The notes beneath the pieces are model-generated. The model was not told the origin of the DNA and did not search any database. It worked only from the letters and a program-made list of their open reading frames with translations. A stretch of 64,000 bases of DNA from positions 124,001 to 188,000 of the forward strand of contig VWPU01002071.1 in the NCBI GenBank assembly GCA_013398955.1. The letters run 5' to 3'. Below are positions 12,092 through 23,099 of this stretch, piece after piece. Each line of letters begins with the position of its first letter. Within the stretch, counting starts at the first letter, position 1. The translations under genes and the position numbers were made by a program. This DNA is from Callaeas wilsoni (lineage: Eukaryota > Chordata > Aves > Passeriformes > Callaeidae).

Positions 12092-12629
12092 ATCTTAGAA
12101 TTGTAAAATGATTTAGGTTGGAAGGGACCTTAAAGATCATCTGCTTACATCATCCGTGCCATAGGCAGGGACATCATCCAAGAGATCAGGTTGTTAAAGC
12201 TCCATGCAACCTGGCCTTCAACACTTCCAGGGATGTGGCATCCACAGCTTCTCTGGGCAACCTATTCCAGTGCTTCATCACTCTTTGTCTAAAAAAATCC
12301 TTCCTTCTAGCTAATCCAAATCTCTGTTCTTTCAGTGTTAAGCCATTAATGTTTGTTCTGTTATTACAGGCCCAGGTAGAAACCTCTCTAATATAAGCCC
12401 CCTTTAAGAACTGAAAGACTTCAGCAAGATCTCCCCAGAACTTTTTCGTCTCCAAGCTAAGCACCCCCAACTCTCAGCCAAAAATTTTCAGAGGAGAGGT
12501 ATTCCAGACCTCTGACCATTTCTGTGCCCTCCCCTCGATCTGCTCCAAGAGGTCCATGTCTTTCTTGTGCTGGAGATGGAGCTGGATTTAGTGCTGCAGG
12601 TGGCATCTCACCAGAGGAGAGAGGAAGAT
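12092..12629 (-). mobile_element. CR1 LINE 3' segment with ORF2 C-terminal remnant
   Basis: The 3' end lies at the left (reverse complement of a CR1 tail, then TTTAGGTTGGAAGGGACC) and the element extends about 540 bp to GTGGCATCTCACCAG. On the minus strand 12470-12186 it keeps a 94-codon open frame matching the conserved CR1 ORF2 C-terminus: GVLSLETKKFWGDLAEVF near its start, and KHWNRLPREAVDATSLEV near its end. This region follows the reverse transcriptase domain. The element is 5'-truncated and lacks endonuclease and polymerase domains, so it cannot mobilise itself. The long surviving frame suggests moderate age. Confidence 0.9.
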
Positions 12630-13984
12630 TTCAGTTTCTGTATGGATATAGACACTTCAGCAAACCCAGTCCTTGATAGTATAGCTTCTGCAAGAGACAA
12701 ATGATTTAAAAGCTTCACTTCTCTAAGTCCCTGATGATTACACACAGATGTTGCAGGCCCTGAATTCCGTGGCCAATTGCTCTTTTTCTATTTCCTAGGC
12801 AACAGAAATTTTCTTGAAGACCAAGGAACAATCACCTGTAGGTTATCTTGGCTGTTGGTGTCATACTATTGATGTGACAGCAACTGACTAAGATTTCATT
12901 TTTCTAATTCTACTGTGCATCTACTGCTTATGTGAAGCTATTACTATACAGAAAATTGACTTCAAACTTAATTTTCTTAGGTCATTTAAATGCAAGACTG
13001 CATTACTGTCATGTCCTTTATCATTTTTTGAAAAGCAAGACTTTCAGGCATTAGAATTTTTAAGCTTTGACATCAGAATTTGGATGAAATATGCCTACCT
13101 TCACCCCGAGAGTTTTCACAGAGCTTCAGTCTCCATAAGAAATAAATTTATGACTCATGTTTGTTGCATCATATCTTTTCTGCTATTTTCTTAGTGTGTT
13201 GGCTTTTCTGAGCTCTTTCTGAATACACACCGTGCTTCCCAGCATGAAGTACAGATTCTACATATATGACCTTGGAGTATGGATTCTCCTGCAGCCATTG
13301 GAGAGTGCAATAGATGGACACTGCAGTATTCTTACTGCTACTTATCACAGACACTGTCTTTTATTTATCATTTCATGCTCCTTTTTGAATTAAAACACAA
13401 AAACTGTGCAGAAATTCTGAGCGGATATATAATCAGAGAGAACCAGTAAGGATGAATGGAGTATTCTGTTCATCTAATCAAACTTTCCATTCTTTTTCCT
13501 CTGAAATGTTCTCCATAGCTTTCCTACTGATTCATTTGGAACAAATGCCTTAGATAAGTGAAAGCTACTGATAGCATGGAACTGTAATATATGACAAACT
13601 AAGTAGGACCTTCCATCCATTAGTTCAGAAGTCTTTGAAGCACAAAATAATGAACAATTGCACTAGGTTCTTCATATGCCTGCAAGTGAATGATATTCCT
13701 TATTGTAGGTAGATATGCTTGCATTAAACTTATCATCCTTCATTATTTCATCAATAATAACAAATATCTACTGATTAGTAGAAAAATGTATTTGTGACTT
13801 TCGTTGTCAAATGACAAGTCAAATCAAGCTCTATGAAAGAGGACAAAAGCTAAAAATCGACCTATTTCTTTAGCTGCCAGAAGTTCCTGTGAAAGTAAAG
13901 AAGGCTAAAGAGAGAGTGAGAAGTTAAAGAGACATCAAATACTAATCTTTAGCCTTTGCTTCTTCTGTATTTCTTCCAGTAATC
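12630..13984. other. unique DNA
   Basis: No recognised gene or repeat. A CTTTTTCTATTTCCTAG/GCAACAG acceptor-like site occurs at about 12799, but only a weak GTAGGT donor follows 37 bp later, so no exon is called. Confidence 0.5.
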
Positions 13985-14130
13985 TAAACACCTGTTGAGG
14001 AAGCATTTGGACAATGCTCTCAGGCACACGGTCTGATTCTTGGGGGGTCCTCTGCAGGGTCAGGATATGGGCTTAATGATCCTGATGAGTCCCTTCCAAC
14101 GCAGCGTATTCCATGAATCTATTATTCTAT
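13985..14130 (+). mobile_element. CR1 LINE 3'-end fragment
   Basis: The fragment carries the CR1 block 'aagcatttggacaatgctct', CAGGCACACGGTCTGATTCT, then TTAATGATCCTGATGAGTCC, CTTCCAAC and a decayed tail with TATTATTCTAT. The ORF2 reading frame is not preserved. It belongs to a different CR1 branch from the 19 kb and 23 kb copies, judged by its text. Confidence 0.88.
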
Positions 14131-16160
14131 AAACCCCATAGCACTGAATAGAGTTTTATCAGTAGTTTGAACAATGTTACATGACAAGATATAAATCATT
14201 TAGTAGTTCACTTTCTGGATGCATAAAAATATCATACTTGAATTATTCTATTTTTTGCATTACAGATTACTGCTAAGGAATAAACAATGTAGTGTGAGAG
14301 AAAATAGTCCGTTCATAAGGCATATTTCTGGATATTTCAGGCAAGGCCAGCTATTAAGCACCTGTATTGATAACTAATTGCAGAAAGACAATCTTTTATG
14401 CAAAAGATCCCCAAAGTTAATGTGATTAAAAAACTACAGTTTATTCATGACTTCATGTCAACCTTCCTAAAAAAAATCCAGTAAGCCAGTTGTGCCAGTT
14501 GCAACAATACAGTCAACTAACAGATAATGGAAACTGAAGTATAGATTTATCTTAGATTTTTCTGAACAAAACTGAAAGCACTACCTTTATACTCCAATAT
14601 AGTTCTTTCCATTACAAAAATCTTATCTGTCTTCTATTAAATATGTATCCAGAAAAAAATTTTATCTCTGATTGTGCTGTTACTAGCTGTGGAACAAGTC
14701 TGAATACAAGGAATGGAATGATTTGCAGCTGCTAAAATGAATTTATTAAACCCTCTTTTCACTTTCTATTTCAGTCATGGTTTTGCTGCTGCCAGCACTT
14801 TCCCTGATGTGATGCTTAGCAGTGACAATACCAATTGACACATACGCAGATATAAATGTGTGCTTGAGAGACAGGCAGGAATTGAATAGAGCAAGTAGAG
14901 GCATTTGGTAAAGCCAGGGTTATTGAGATCTGTTTGTGAGAGGAAAAGCTTACAGACTAAAATCTTGTGGAAAATATCAGATAAAATTCCTAGGTTTATT
15001 AATTTCAGGTAGAAAACTAATTTTCCTCTCTATTTGCCTTAAATATGTTAAGTTTTCTTATTATTGTTTTATATTTATCAAATCCCCTGAGTAGGACTGA
15101 ATTTTTTCTTTTCTTTTAAAAAGGTGCGTATTCAAAAGGTCACAAATAAAGCACCCACAACCACCATTCAATAGCTGATGTTCAGACATTTTTCTCAACA
15201 CTTTCCACCTTTTTTGTAAGCAAGAGAGGAGTAAGACCATCATTCTTTTCTGAAGTCTGTGTACATATGCTATCTTTCAAATTCAACAAGTCTGACTACA
15301 TCATATATCACCTAGTGGTATCTAGATTTTACCATATCAGTTGTTCTCGTGTAAGTTTTCACATTGCAGTAGAGCCATGAGAAAACAAGAGAGTAAAGAA
15401 AGAAATAGTCTGGGTAGTCTAAGGGATACAGATAAAGGATATTCCTACAGAGGTGTTATGGGCCATCCATATTAGGGCACTGTCCTGGAATTTAGATGGA
15501 TATGGAAACTGCTAATTTAATCACCACATTAGTTTAAATGAATGTAGTAATTAAGATAGATTAAAAATCATGTAAAAGTCAGAGAAAAGAGAAAACAATT
15601 TAAAACAGGAAGAAGAAGGAGAATGTGCAATAGTAGTATGAAAAATGAATATATATTTTAAAAAAACCTAAAGAAGAGATAAGAAGGATTTGAATTTTTC
15701 TCATATAACTATATATTTAAAAGAAAGCCATATAAATCTAAGAAATCTAACAAAATGTCCTGTGACAAATGTTCTTATTTTTAATTAAATGAAATAACAC
15801 TTGATCCATGTCATATAATAGTTATAATACCCATGCTATAAAGTGCTAGTTAGTCCATAGGTTTTAAAACAGATCTCATAAACCTTCTAATTATTTTGTC
15901 TATTATTTTTTTATTTGGAAACTGAACACATACTTCTGAAAGATAAATATCCTTCATATTTCCAAGGACATTCTAAGAACTATGGCACTTCAGAAAAATA
16001 TTTTCTTGAATTCTTAAACCAAGATATTTTTACAAAAAAAAATTAAGATGGCATTAACTGAAACAACATTGTTTTTCTGGAAATATTTAACAGTAATGTT
16101 TAGTGAAGAGGGAGTTGAAAACGAAGGTGGATAAGCAAAAGGCCAGGTAAATTTTTTTAG
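14131..16160. other. unique AT-rich DNA
   Basis: No gene or recognised transposon. A good acceptor (CACTTTCTATTTCAG) ends at about 14774, but the nearest frame is quickly stopped and no convincing donor follows. Confidence 0.5.
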
Positions 16161-16253
16161 TTTGATTTTTTTTTGCTTCTCTTAGGGTCATGGTGAAAGG
16201 AATTTGGGGGCAGTTTTGGGTTGGGGTTTTTTTTTTGCCTTTTTTTTTTTTTT

Positions 16254-16459
16254 AATTCAAACAAAAGCACACTGATTTCTCATTTCCCATTAATAAAATT
16301 CTGTAGAGTTTGTTTTCTATTTTACCTTCACACCATTCCTTTTTTTTTTTTTTTTTAATTCAAACAAAAGCACACTGATATCTCATTTCCCATTAATAAA
16401 ATTCTGTAGAGTTTGTTTTCTATTTTACCTTCACACCATTCCTTTTTTTTTTGTTTTCT
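16254..16459. repeat. two-copy 103-bp tandem duplication
   Basis: The block starting AATTCAAACAAAAGCACACT at 16254 recurs at 16357, exactly 103 bp later. The two copies differ in the unique part by one base (T at 16277, A at 16380), and otherwise only in the length of their terminal T runs. T runs lie at both edges, pointing to replication slippage or unequal exchange as the cause. The near-identity implies a recent event or an assembly artefact. Confidence 0.95.
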
Positions 16460-18140
16460 TAATTCTTTAAAGCGTAATTGCATTATGATTGGGTTAACAT
16501 TTCAGAGTATATAAAAAAATATGTACCTCTTTACATTTGTATTTTAAAATGTCAATTAAATAAAAACCTGCTTAAAATTATTAGGGTTTTTGAGATTTTA
16601 TTTTTTATATCAGCTGTTGCTCTCTCAATAAAAATATTCCCACATAGCCTTTCTCTCAAAAACTTCAGTGAATTTGTGCTTTTTTCCCCTGATTCTGAGC
16701 TATGAAGTCCTTTATTCACTATATTTTTCCACTTTTATCTCTTGCCTTTCATAAGGACATCACTTTAGGTAGTCAGAAATTAAAAAGTTTTTTTATTCTA
16801 ATTAGAACATTCACAACAGTTTAATATCTTTGACAAAGAAAGAACTTCACTCATTATATATATATATATCTTGGGGAGCAGATGGAAATGTAGTGTGAAT
16901 GACCAAGCATAAAATTTAGATTCCAGAATTCTAAAGAGAAACAACAGAACTACACTTAAAAGAAAAGAAGAAAGGGAAACCGTGAGAAACTTGTCAATAA
17001 TTTTTTTAAATCTCAAAGGAAGAAAGAGGGAGAGGGAATGAGGGGTTTGTTATGCACTCTCTTTCTTACACAGGATGCATATACGAGAGGAAAACATTTA
17101 CAAGGCTTTATTGCATGTTCTTTACTTCCAGTCTTAATCATATAGAAACTTGTCAAGCCAAGGAAGGAAAATAGATGTAGATATAATTTATGCTTCTTGT
17201 TAGATGATAGATGTCTAATATTTTAATACTGAAATGAACGACCAAAATTCAGTAAAAAGAGAAATATGTTGCAGTAATCTATGTTGCCATATGTCTTCAA
17301 GTGCACTAATGTACTTCTATGTTATTCTGCCCACATTTTCTTCTCATGTATGATAGAAGTTTTTAATCAAGAAGAACCTCTGAAGCATTAAAGTGAATCT
17401 TGTTTATTTATAAGTTCAGGATTATGTACTTAGCATCGCTTCTTAATCCTGTTTTTTCCATTCACCATCTCTTCAAGGGACATATAAATGTGTTTCATGT
17501 TTATAGCAGTCATTATGTCCCTAAATAATTCACGACTGAAAAAGAATGAAGAAGATATTCTCATAAATTCTATTGTATTTAAGTTTATGTATTTTTTTTT
17601 ATTTATTTTTACTACATTATTGTAACCAATATATGTTCTGGTGTGTTTTGCTTGACTACTTCATAATAATTCCAGATTGAGCCTGTGGGATATTGCATCT
17701 GTATTTCAAACATAAAACACTCAAAACATATTCTGGCTGAAAATTCACTGCTTTGTGCTCTTTAGTTTTCATACCACCTTCCCCACTGTTACCAACTATC
17801 AGATAACTAATCATAGTCAATGACATAAAAAAGCAAGTATCAAGAGGGAAATTACTTGCAGAGGACAAGACAGATTATGTGAAGTTGCATTATACAGCAA
17901 AATTGAATTTGTTTGTTAGTTTTTAAAAGCAGGAACACTGAGGGGGCTTGTGTACAGTCCTGAGAGGCACAGAGGTGTTGCAGTCATGCTCTATTTACAA
18001 CACTACAGCTAATGGGAACCAAGAAAAAAGAATGACCCAAATGGTGACCAAAAGCTGAACTTTGTTTTATTGATTTGAAAATATATATTGCTTTTCATGC
18101 CACCATATATGCTAATGAAATAAAACCTGCGCATGCTTTA
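16460..18140. other. unique AT-rich DNA
   Basis: Nothing recognised apart from the small (TA)n run. Open frames are short and AT-driven. Confidence 0.5.
16854..16869. repeat. (TA)n microsatellite, about 8 units
   Basis: A pure TA run. No gene context. Confidence 0.75.
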
Positions 18141-18143
18141 CAA

Positions 18144-18560
18144 AAGTGTCTCAAACTCCACCTAATTATGAAATAACATCAAATGAAACTTTATATTTTC
18201 CCAACCCTCAAAGAAAACAATATAAGTATAACCTAGGGGAGGGATGGGAAGGAGGGGGAAGACTACACCTCTGTATCCCAGGATGGTCGGTGAGCTGTAC
18301 CCATCTCCTCCCTCACAGTGACACCTTAGCATCAGGTAAGTTTTATTGCACAGTAATACTGTTGCTTATGCTTTCTGATATCAGTGTATTTATCAACAGA
18401 AATTTCTAAACCTTATCCTGTGACAACAATCACACTATCTGTGAGTCTGGAATCTCATTGAATGTGTCCAGGCTTCAAGTGCAACCCACACTATTTCTGC
18501 AAATGGGATTGTGGCTGTGACCAGACTTACAGCGTAACCACGCTTTTAGTGCATCTGGCA
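18144..18560 (+). mobile_element. possible solo LTR, degenerate
   Basis: The proposed left edge TGTCTCAAACTCC is followed by a TATA-like word TATAAGTATAACC near 18221, a G-rich block, CCCAGGATGGTCGGTGAGC, and a long tail with TTATCCTGTGACAACAATCA. This order resembles an avian ERV LTR I recall, with a promoter-like TATA and a GC-richer leader after it. The right edge is unclear, no target duplication was found, and a polyadenylation site is not obvious. It could instead be an unrelated promoter-like region. Confidence 0.4.
18236..18258 (+). other. potential G-quadruplex
   Basis: Four G runs of at least three (GGGG, GGG, GGG, GGGGG) are separated by loops of 1, 2 and 5 bases. This fits the usual G4 sequence rule on the plus strand. 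It lies just after the TATA-like word of the possible LTR. Confidence 0.6.
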
Positions 18561-19046
18561 CCTTACCAGACTTATACTGCCAAAGTATTTACTCTACAAT
18601 TTTGTTTGTGAAGGTCTCCTGGGAACTCAACCAGACAGATACTATAGTGACTAAGAAAGGGAAACCACCCCTGCACCCACTACATCTGCTGATAACCCAG
18701 AAAGCAACAGGGTTACCTTTTCTTAAATTTTTACTTGACACCAGCTTTTGTTTCCCATTTCCATTTGCACCCTTTACCACTTTCAGCTACAGCTGAACAT
18801 TGGTCTTCCTAATTCCTCCAGTGAATGCTTAAGTCTTGCATTTAAACTCCTCAGTAAGGTGTCCACCTCAGTAATCTATACTCCTCAGTAATTTGTGTCT
18901 TTTCTACCTTCAATCTATTTCCTTTTTGCCTTTAGACTGAGTCAGACTAAAGGCTGGGCCAAGCTGAACTTTCCTATTATTGATTGTTTTCTTGATGTTG
19001 AGGATGTGCTGCTCTTGTGCATTAAGGGCATTTTCCCTGAAGCCTC

Positions 19047-19220
19047 CTTGAAGGAATAGGCTACTCAGTGAAGTGGTGGAATCACCACCCCTGGAACTGA
19101 CCAAAAGGCATGTGGATGTGGCTCATGGGGAAATGGTTTAGTGGTGAACAGGGTGGTGTAGGGTTAACAGTTGGACTTCATGATTTTTAAAAGGTTTATT
19201 CCAACCTTAATAATTCTATA
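19047..19220 (+). mobile_element. CR1 LINE 3'-end fragment
   Basis: The fragment carries the CR1 order GCTACTCAGTGAAGTGGTGG, AATCACCACCCCTGGA, a decayed GGCATGTGGATGTGG block, ATGGTTTAGTGGTGAACAG, GTTGGACTTCATGATT and an ATTCTATAAGG tail. It is 5'-truncated. This subfamily text ('tggtttagtggtg') differs from the other CR1 copies in the window. Confidence 0.88.
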
Positions 19221-19407
19221 AGGTCTAATGGGATTCTTTGTCCTTCCTAGAAAGGGAGCTTTTCAGATCCTGATAAAACCAGCATGTATCCTTTTCAAGC
19301 CCAGGGTTTTGACCTGCCTTTTACTGTCCTGAAGACCTTAAACTCTACTCTGGTATGGTAACAGCAGCCAACGCATTCTTGGTCAGTTTTTTTTCCTTTG
19401 TGACTAG

Positions 19408-19548
19408 CAGACTTAGAGATGTACCTCCTCTTTTTTGGTCCATCCAGTTTCTGTATCACATATTTGCCTCCTGGACACCGGAATGCACCTGCTTTGCTTG
19501 TGCTTGCCATACTCTTCTCCCTGTGAAATCTGTGGTTGTCAGTTTCAT
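19408..19548 (+). other. exon-like segment (weak)
   Basis: A pyrimidine tract with TTTTTTTTCCTTTGTGACTAG precedes it. The acceptor AG is at 19406-19407, with an alternative at 19409-19410. The right end is followed by GTAAGTG at 19549. The frame starting in the second codon position is open throughout and Cys-rich, translating through TPECTCFACACH. No family was recognised, and such pairs of sites occur by chance in 64 kb. Confidence 0.15.
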
Positions 19549-19559
19549 GTAAGTGTCAG

Positions 19560-21080
19560 CTTCTGAGATGAAGAGATATCCTCTGTCAGTTAAAAAAAAA
19601 AATTTACCCTCAGAGTTCAACTTCATCCTGTCCCACTGAGACCTCTGATTACATTTGATCTATTTAAGACTTTCCTTAGCTTTATACTCTTTGAAAAGAG
19701 TGGTAGCTGCAGTACTGGACAACTTTTGGCAATCTGTCTGCAGTGTCCTAGGTCCAAGAGATGTGGCAAACCTCTAAAGACAACAGATCTTTTAAAAAAG
19801 AGCCCAACACTACTTTTAGATATCATTTCGTCTTTGTGTTTAAGTCAGGCAGAGCTGGACCAAGTACTTTTCTTAGCACAATTTACTTCTCTCTGAAAAC
19901 ATGCTGAAGGATAAAACAGACCTCTTTTTGTTGACAGAAGTCACATGATCTCTTCTATCTGTGAGTAGTAAGGCAGAGAGGGGAAAGGTTGAGAGATATG
20001 AATGGAGGGGAAGAAATATAAGTTCATAATCATGTTCAAAATATCTCTTAGATGTAGTTGTTTAGAAATAAATTTGAAGCCTTGCCTGATGTTATATGCC
20101 GTAATATCCAAAACCTTGTATTTTGAGTGAGCCTATAAATTTTCCTTGTGTGGAGTTAAATCTTTGTTAGGTAAAGTACCTTATATAACTGAAGTAGACT
20201 TTTATTTCTGTAATAACTTAGTACAAGTATTTGCTGACCGAGTTTTACACCTTCAGAGAGATCAAGCTTAGATCTTGCTTAGAAAATATTTCAAAGATAT
20301 ATCATTGTAATGTATCGGTTCATTGAAAAATCTTTAGTTAAGTTTGCTATGTTTCAACACAAATATTTTATTTTTTAAAAAGTATTTCACAATTTAAATG
20401 TTATTTTAAAAGTTATGACTATTCTTGTGAATTACATGGTGGAAATGCTGAGGACTGACTATGTATATGTTATCCTAGAACATGCCATGAACTCAACCAC
20501 ACAGGTTTGAGCCAGCTGGATAACTGAGTGTGCACTAAAACATATCTCTCAAAAATCTTCACAAATATTCACAAATTGTGTCTGGTAACACTATTTCTTT
20601 CCCAGTTTTGGCAACAGACTCATACTGCCCGTTCATGAAATGTAAGCACATCCAATTTACATCAAATTTCAAAGCTTTAGTAGAAGACAGACAAACAAAA
20701 TTCAGAGTACAAGCAGAATGAAACAGGAGAAACTCTTGTCATCAATAATGGAGAATTTACTAAGCGAAAGAAAAGCTACTAGTGTACAAGATTAAAGGGA
20801 ATATGCACATAAGTGTTTAGTCCCTGCTAACCTGACTCCTTCATACCGATATGGTGAGCAACTTAACCTTGGTTACATGAAGTGTAAAAATCACCTAACA
20901 GTTTTCCAACTGCCAACAAGTGCCAAAATCCCTTTTTTGCTAGAATAAAAATTCATATTCTTAAAAGACTGATTCTGATTCAGCCCAGTTACTTCAAAAC
21001 TTCATTTCAAAATGAAATTATGAATTGCTATTATAGGCCATTAATAATTGTTTCTGGGTCACTCGATGAGAATTTTTGCA
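19560..21080. other. unique AT-rich DNA
   Basis: No gene or recognised repeat seen. Confidence 0.5.
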
Positions 21081-21084
21081 TGTA

Positions 21085-21338
21085 AATCACCCTGTGTTTG
21101 TATACTTCTGGTATTAATTTTGCTACTGTTACTGTTTGTTTTCTTATCTTATTGCTGGTTCCAGTAAATTGTTTTTATTTTAACCTTTTCACCTTTTTAC
21201 GCCTCCAATTCTCAACTCCATCCCTGGAGCAAGAAGGGGTAAAGAAAGGAGGGGGAGCAAGTTAGTGGGACTTGATTTGGGAAAGTCTCAAGGAGGAGGG
21301 AGCATTAAACTGGGGACTGCCATTCCTAAACCACAACA
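21085..21338 (+). mobile_element. avian ERV LTR 3' part
   Basis: The order is CCTGTGTTTGTAT, a T/A-rich stretch, GCTGGTTCCAGTAAATTG, TTTTATTTTAACC, then CCTGGAGCAAGAAGGGGTAA, GGGACTTGATTTGGG, AAGTCTCAAGGAGGAGGG and the terminal CTAAACCACAACACA. This matches the U5-like ends I associate with avian ERV LTRs ending in AACCACAACA. The U3/promoter part is absent or unrecognisable, so it is a fragment. Family assignment was not possible. Confidence 0.6.
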
Positions 21339-21451
21339 CATCAGAGTCATGAACAACTGAATTTATAAACTAACATGAAAACTTCAAACTCTCAGGCACA
21401 GTTTGCTAGTAATTTGTTTGAATGCCTTGTCTAAACTGGTCATTCACTATA

Positions 21452-21477
21452 TTTGTTTGTTTGTTTGTTTGTTTGTT
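21452..21477. repeat. (TTTG)n microsatellite, about 6.5 units
   Basis: An uninterrupted TTTG tetranucleotide run followed by TTGGGG. Confidence 0.9.
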
Positions 21478-22861
21478 GGGGCTTTCTTTTCTTTTTTCTT
21501 CTAATTTGTAGTTACATTCTATCGGGTTTTCCTTCCACCTTTCAGTAGTTATGAATCTTCTATGACACCTATTCAAAAGTATATGAATATATAAATGCAT
21601 ATATGTGGACACATACATGCACAAAACACATAGATATCCTTTATAAGCATTATAAGTAATTGAAAGATCGTATTTTATCTCTTCAGAGAAAGGTTGATTA
21701 CAGCAAATTGGCTGTTTGTTCTTCCCATATTGCTTATAGTCCTTCCATTTTACAACACACATTTTACTAGCCAGAGATGAAATTGTATTCTGTAGGAAAT
21801 TTCACTGGAGCACAGACACACTTATTCACACCCTCGCACAGACTTTAAATTGCATATAACTGTATATATGTTACATTTTGGGGGAAATTATATATTAGCA
21901 ATCGTTTCCCTAAATGTTCAATTTGATTTTACTCTCAGAGAAGCAAATCTCAACCGCCTTCATATTTAAGACTAAAGATAACATAAAAACCCCCGACAAA
22001 ACCTATCACAAAACAAACAAGAAATTTAAAAGCCTCTTTTTGGAATAAAATCATTAGTAGTCAAAGAAAACAGAAGGAACACTTTCTAGTAATATTGATC
22101 ATGAAAAACAGAAATATTAATTTAAAAATTACAGATGAGAACATGCAGTTTATATATAAGTCAACATATTTTTTCATTTTAGAAAGGGATTTAAAATTTT
22201 GAGTTGGCTAAATATTTGAAAAATTTTTGAGACCATATAAGTTAATAGTGGAAATAAAGTAATTTGAAACTTTAAATGTGTTTGATTAATAGCATTTTAA
22301 TACTGAATAATAATCTTTCAGTCTGCCTAATGGAAAAAAAAAACTGCGTAGTTATGTCTGATGGACTCTCTGAAACTATTTCTTTCCAAAACATTAGTAA
22401 CTAAGTGGAGTGTAGAATTTATAGCCAGTTGGCTCTTTTTGTGTTTGGACCTAGACTATAGAAGCTATACTTTTAACTGTCAACATTTTGATATTCCTTT
22501 TTATTCTTAAAAAAACCCTTGTGATATAACTTTTGTTATATCACAAGTCTTAAAATTTACTTCTGTTTAGAGAAGACTAGCAAAAAGGAAGTGTGTGAAA
22601 GTGTTTGGGTTTTTTTAGTTCAGAAAACATGATTATTGCAAACACAAATTATATTTTTTAACATACTATGGATATATGTAATTAAAAGATAGGCATTTTT
22701 CAAAGTTGTGCACTAGTGTAACTTACATACGGCATTTATGAAGACACTGTAATGTATATGTCTATACATAGATTATTTCTACCTCTATAATATATATATG
22801 TAATTACTACATCTATAATAATGATACGTTATATCACCTAAGTTCAGCCTTTTCCACTGCT
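21478..22861. other. unique AT-rich DNA
   Basis: No gene or recognised transposon, apart from the short perfect hairpin at 22518-22547. Confidence 0.5.
22518..22547. repeat. perfect 13-bp inverted repeat with 4-base loop
   Basis: The arms CTTGTGATATAAC (22518-22530) and GTTATATCACAAG (22535-22547) pair perfectly around TTTT. A short T-rich or A-rich flank follows on each side. It is too short for a miRNA precursor of normal length unless pairing continues outside the arms, which it does not. A palindrome made by template switching, or a decayed terminal-inverted-repeat element, are alternatives. Confidence 0.9.
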
Positions 22862-23094
22862 CAGTCATCCTCACAGTAGAAAACTCCAGGAAACACTTTT
22901 TTACTGTGCAAGTTATCGAGCTGGGGCACAGGTTGCCCAGAGATTTTGTGGAGTCTCCAACACTGGAAATATTCAAAAGCCATCTGGACATGGTCGTGGG
23001 CAACTGGCTCTAAGTGGCCCTGCTTGAGCAGTGGAGGCTTGGACCAGATGACACTCAGAGGTCCCTTCCAGCCTCACCTTTTCTGTGGTTCTGA
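22862..23094 (+). mobile_element. CR1 LINE 3' segment
   Basis: The segment has AACTCCAGGAAACACTTTTT, TACTGTGCAAGTTATCGAGC, GGCACAGGTTGCCCAGAGA, TTCAAAAGCCATCTGGACAT, GGTCGTGGGCAACTGGCTC, CCCTGCTTGAGCAGTGGAGG, GGACCAGATGAC, GGTCCCTTCCAGCCTCACC and a TTCTGTGGTTCTG tail. It spans the end of ORF2 and the 3' tail, is 5'-truncated, and is comparatively little diverged. Confidence 0.93.
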
Positions 23095-23099
23095 GGTCC

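Noticed and set aside
14775..14910. Possible exon after CACTTTCTATTTCAG
   Set aside because: Frames stop early and no good donor follows.
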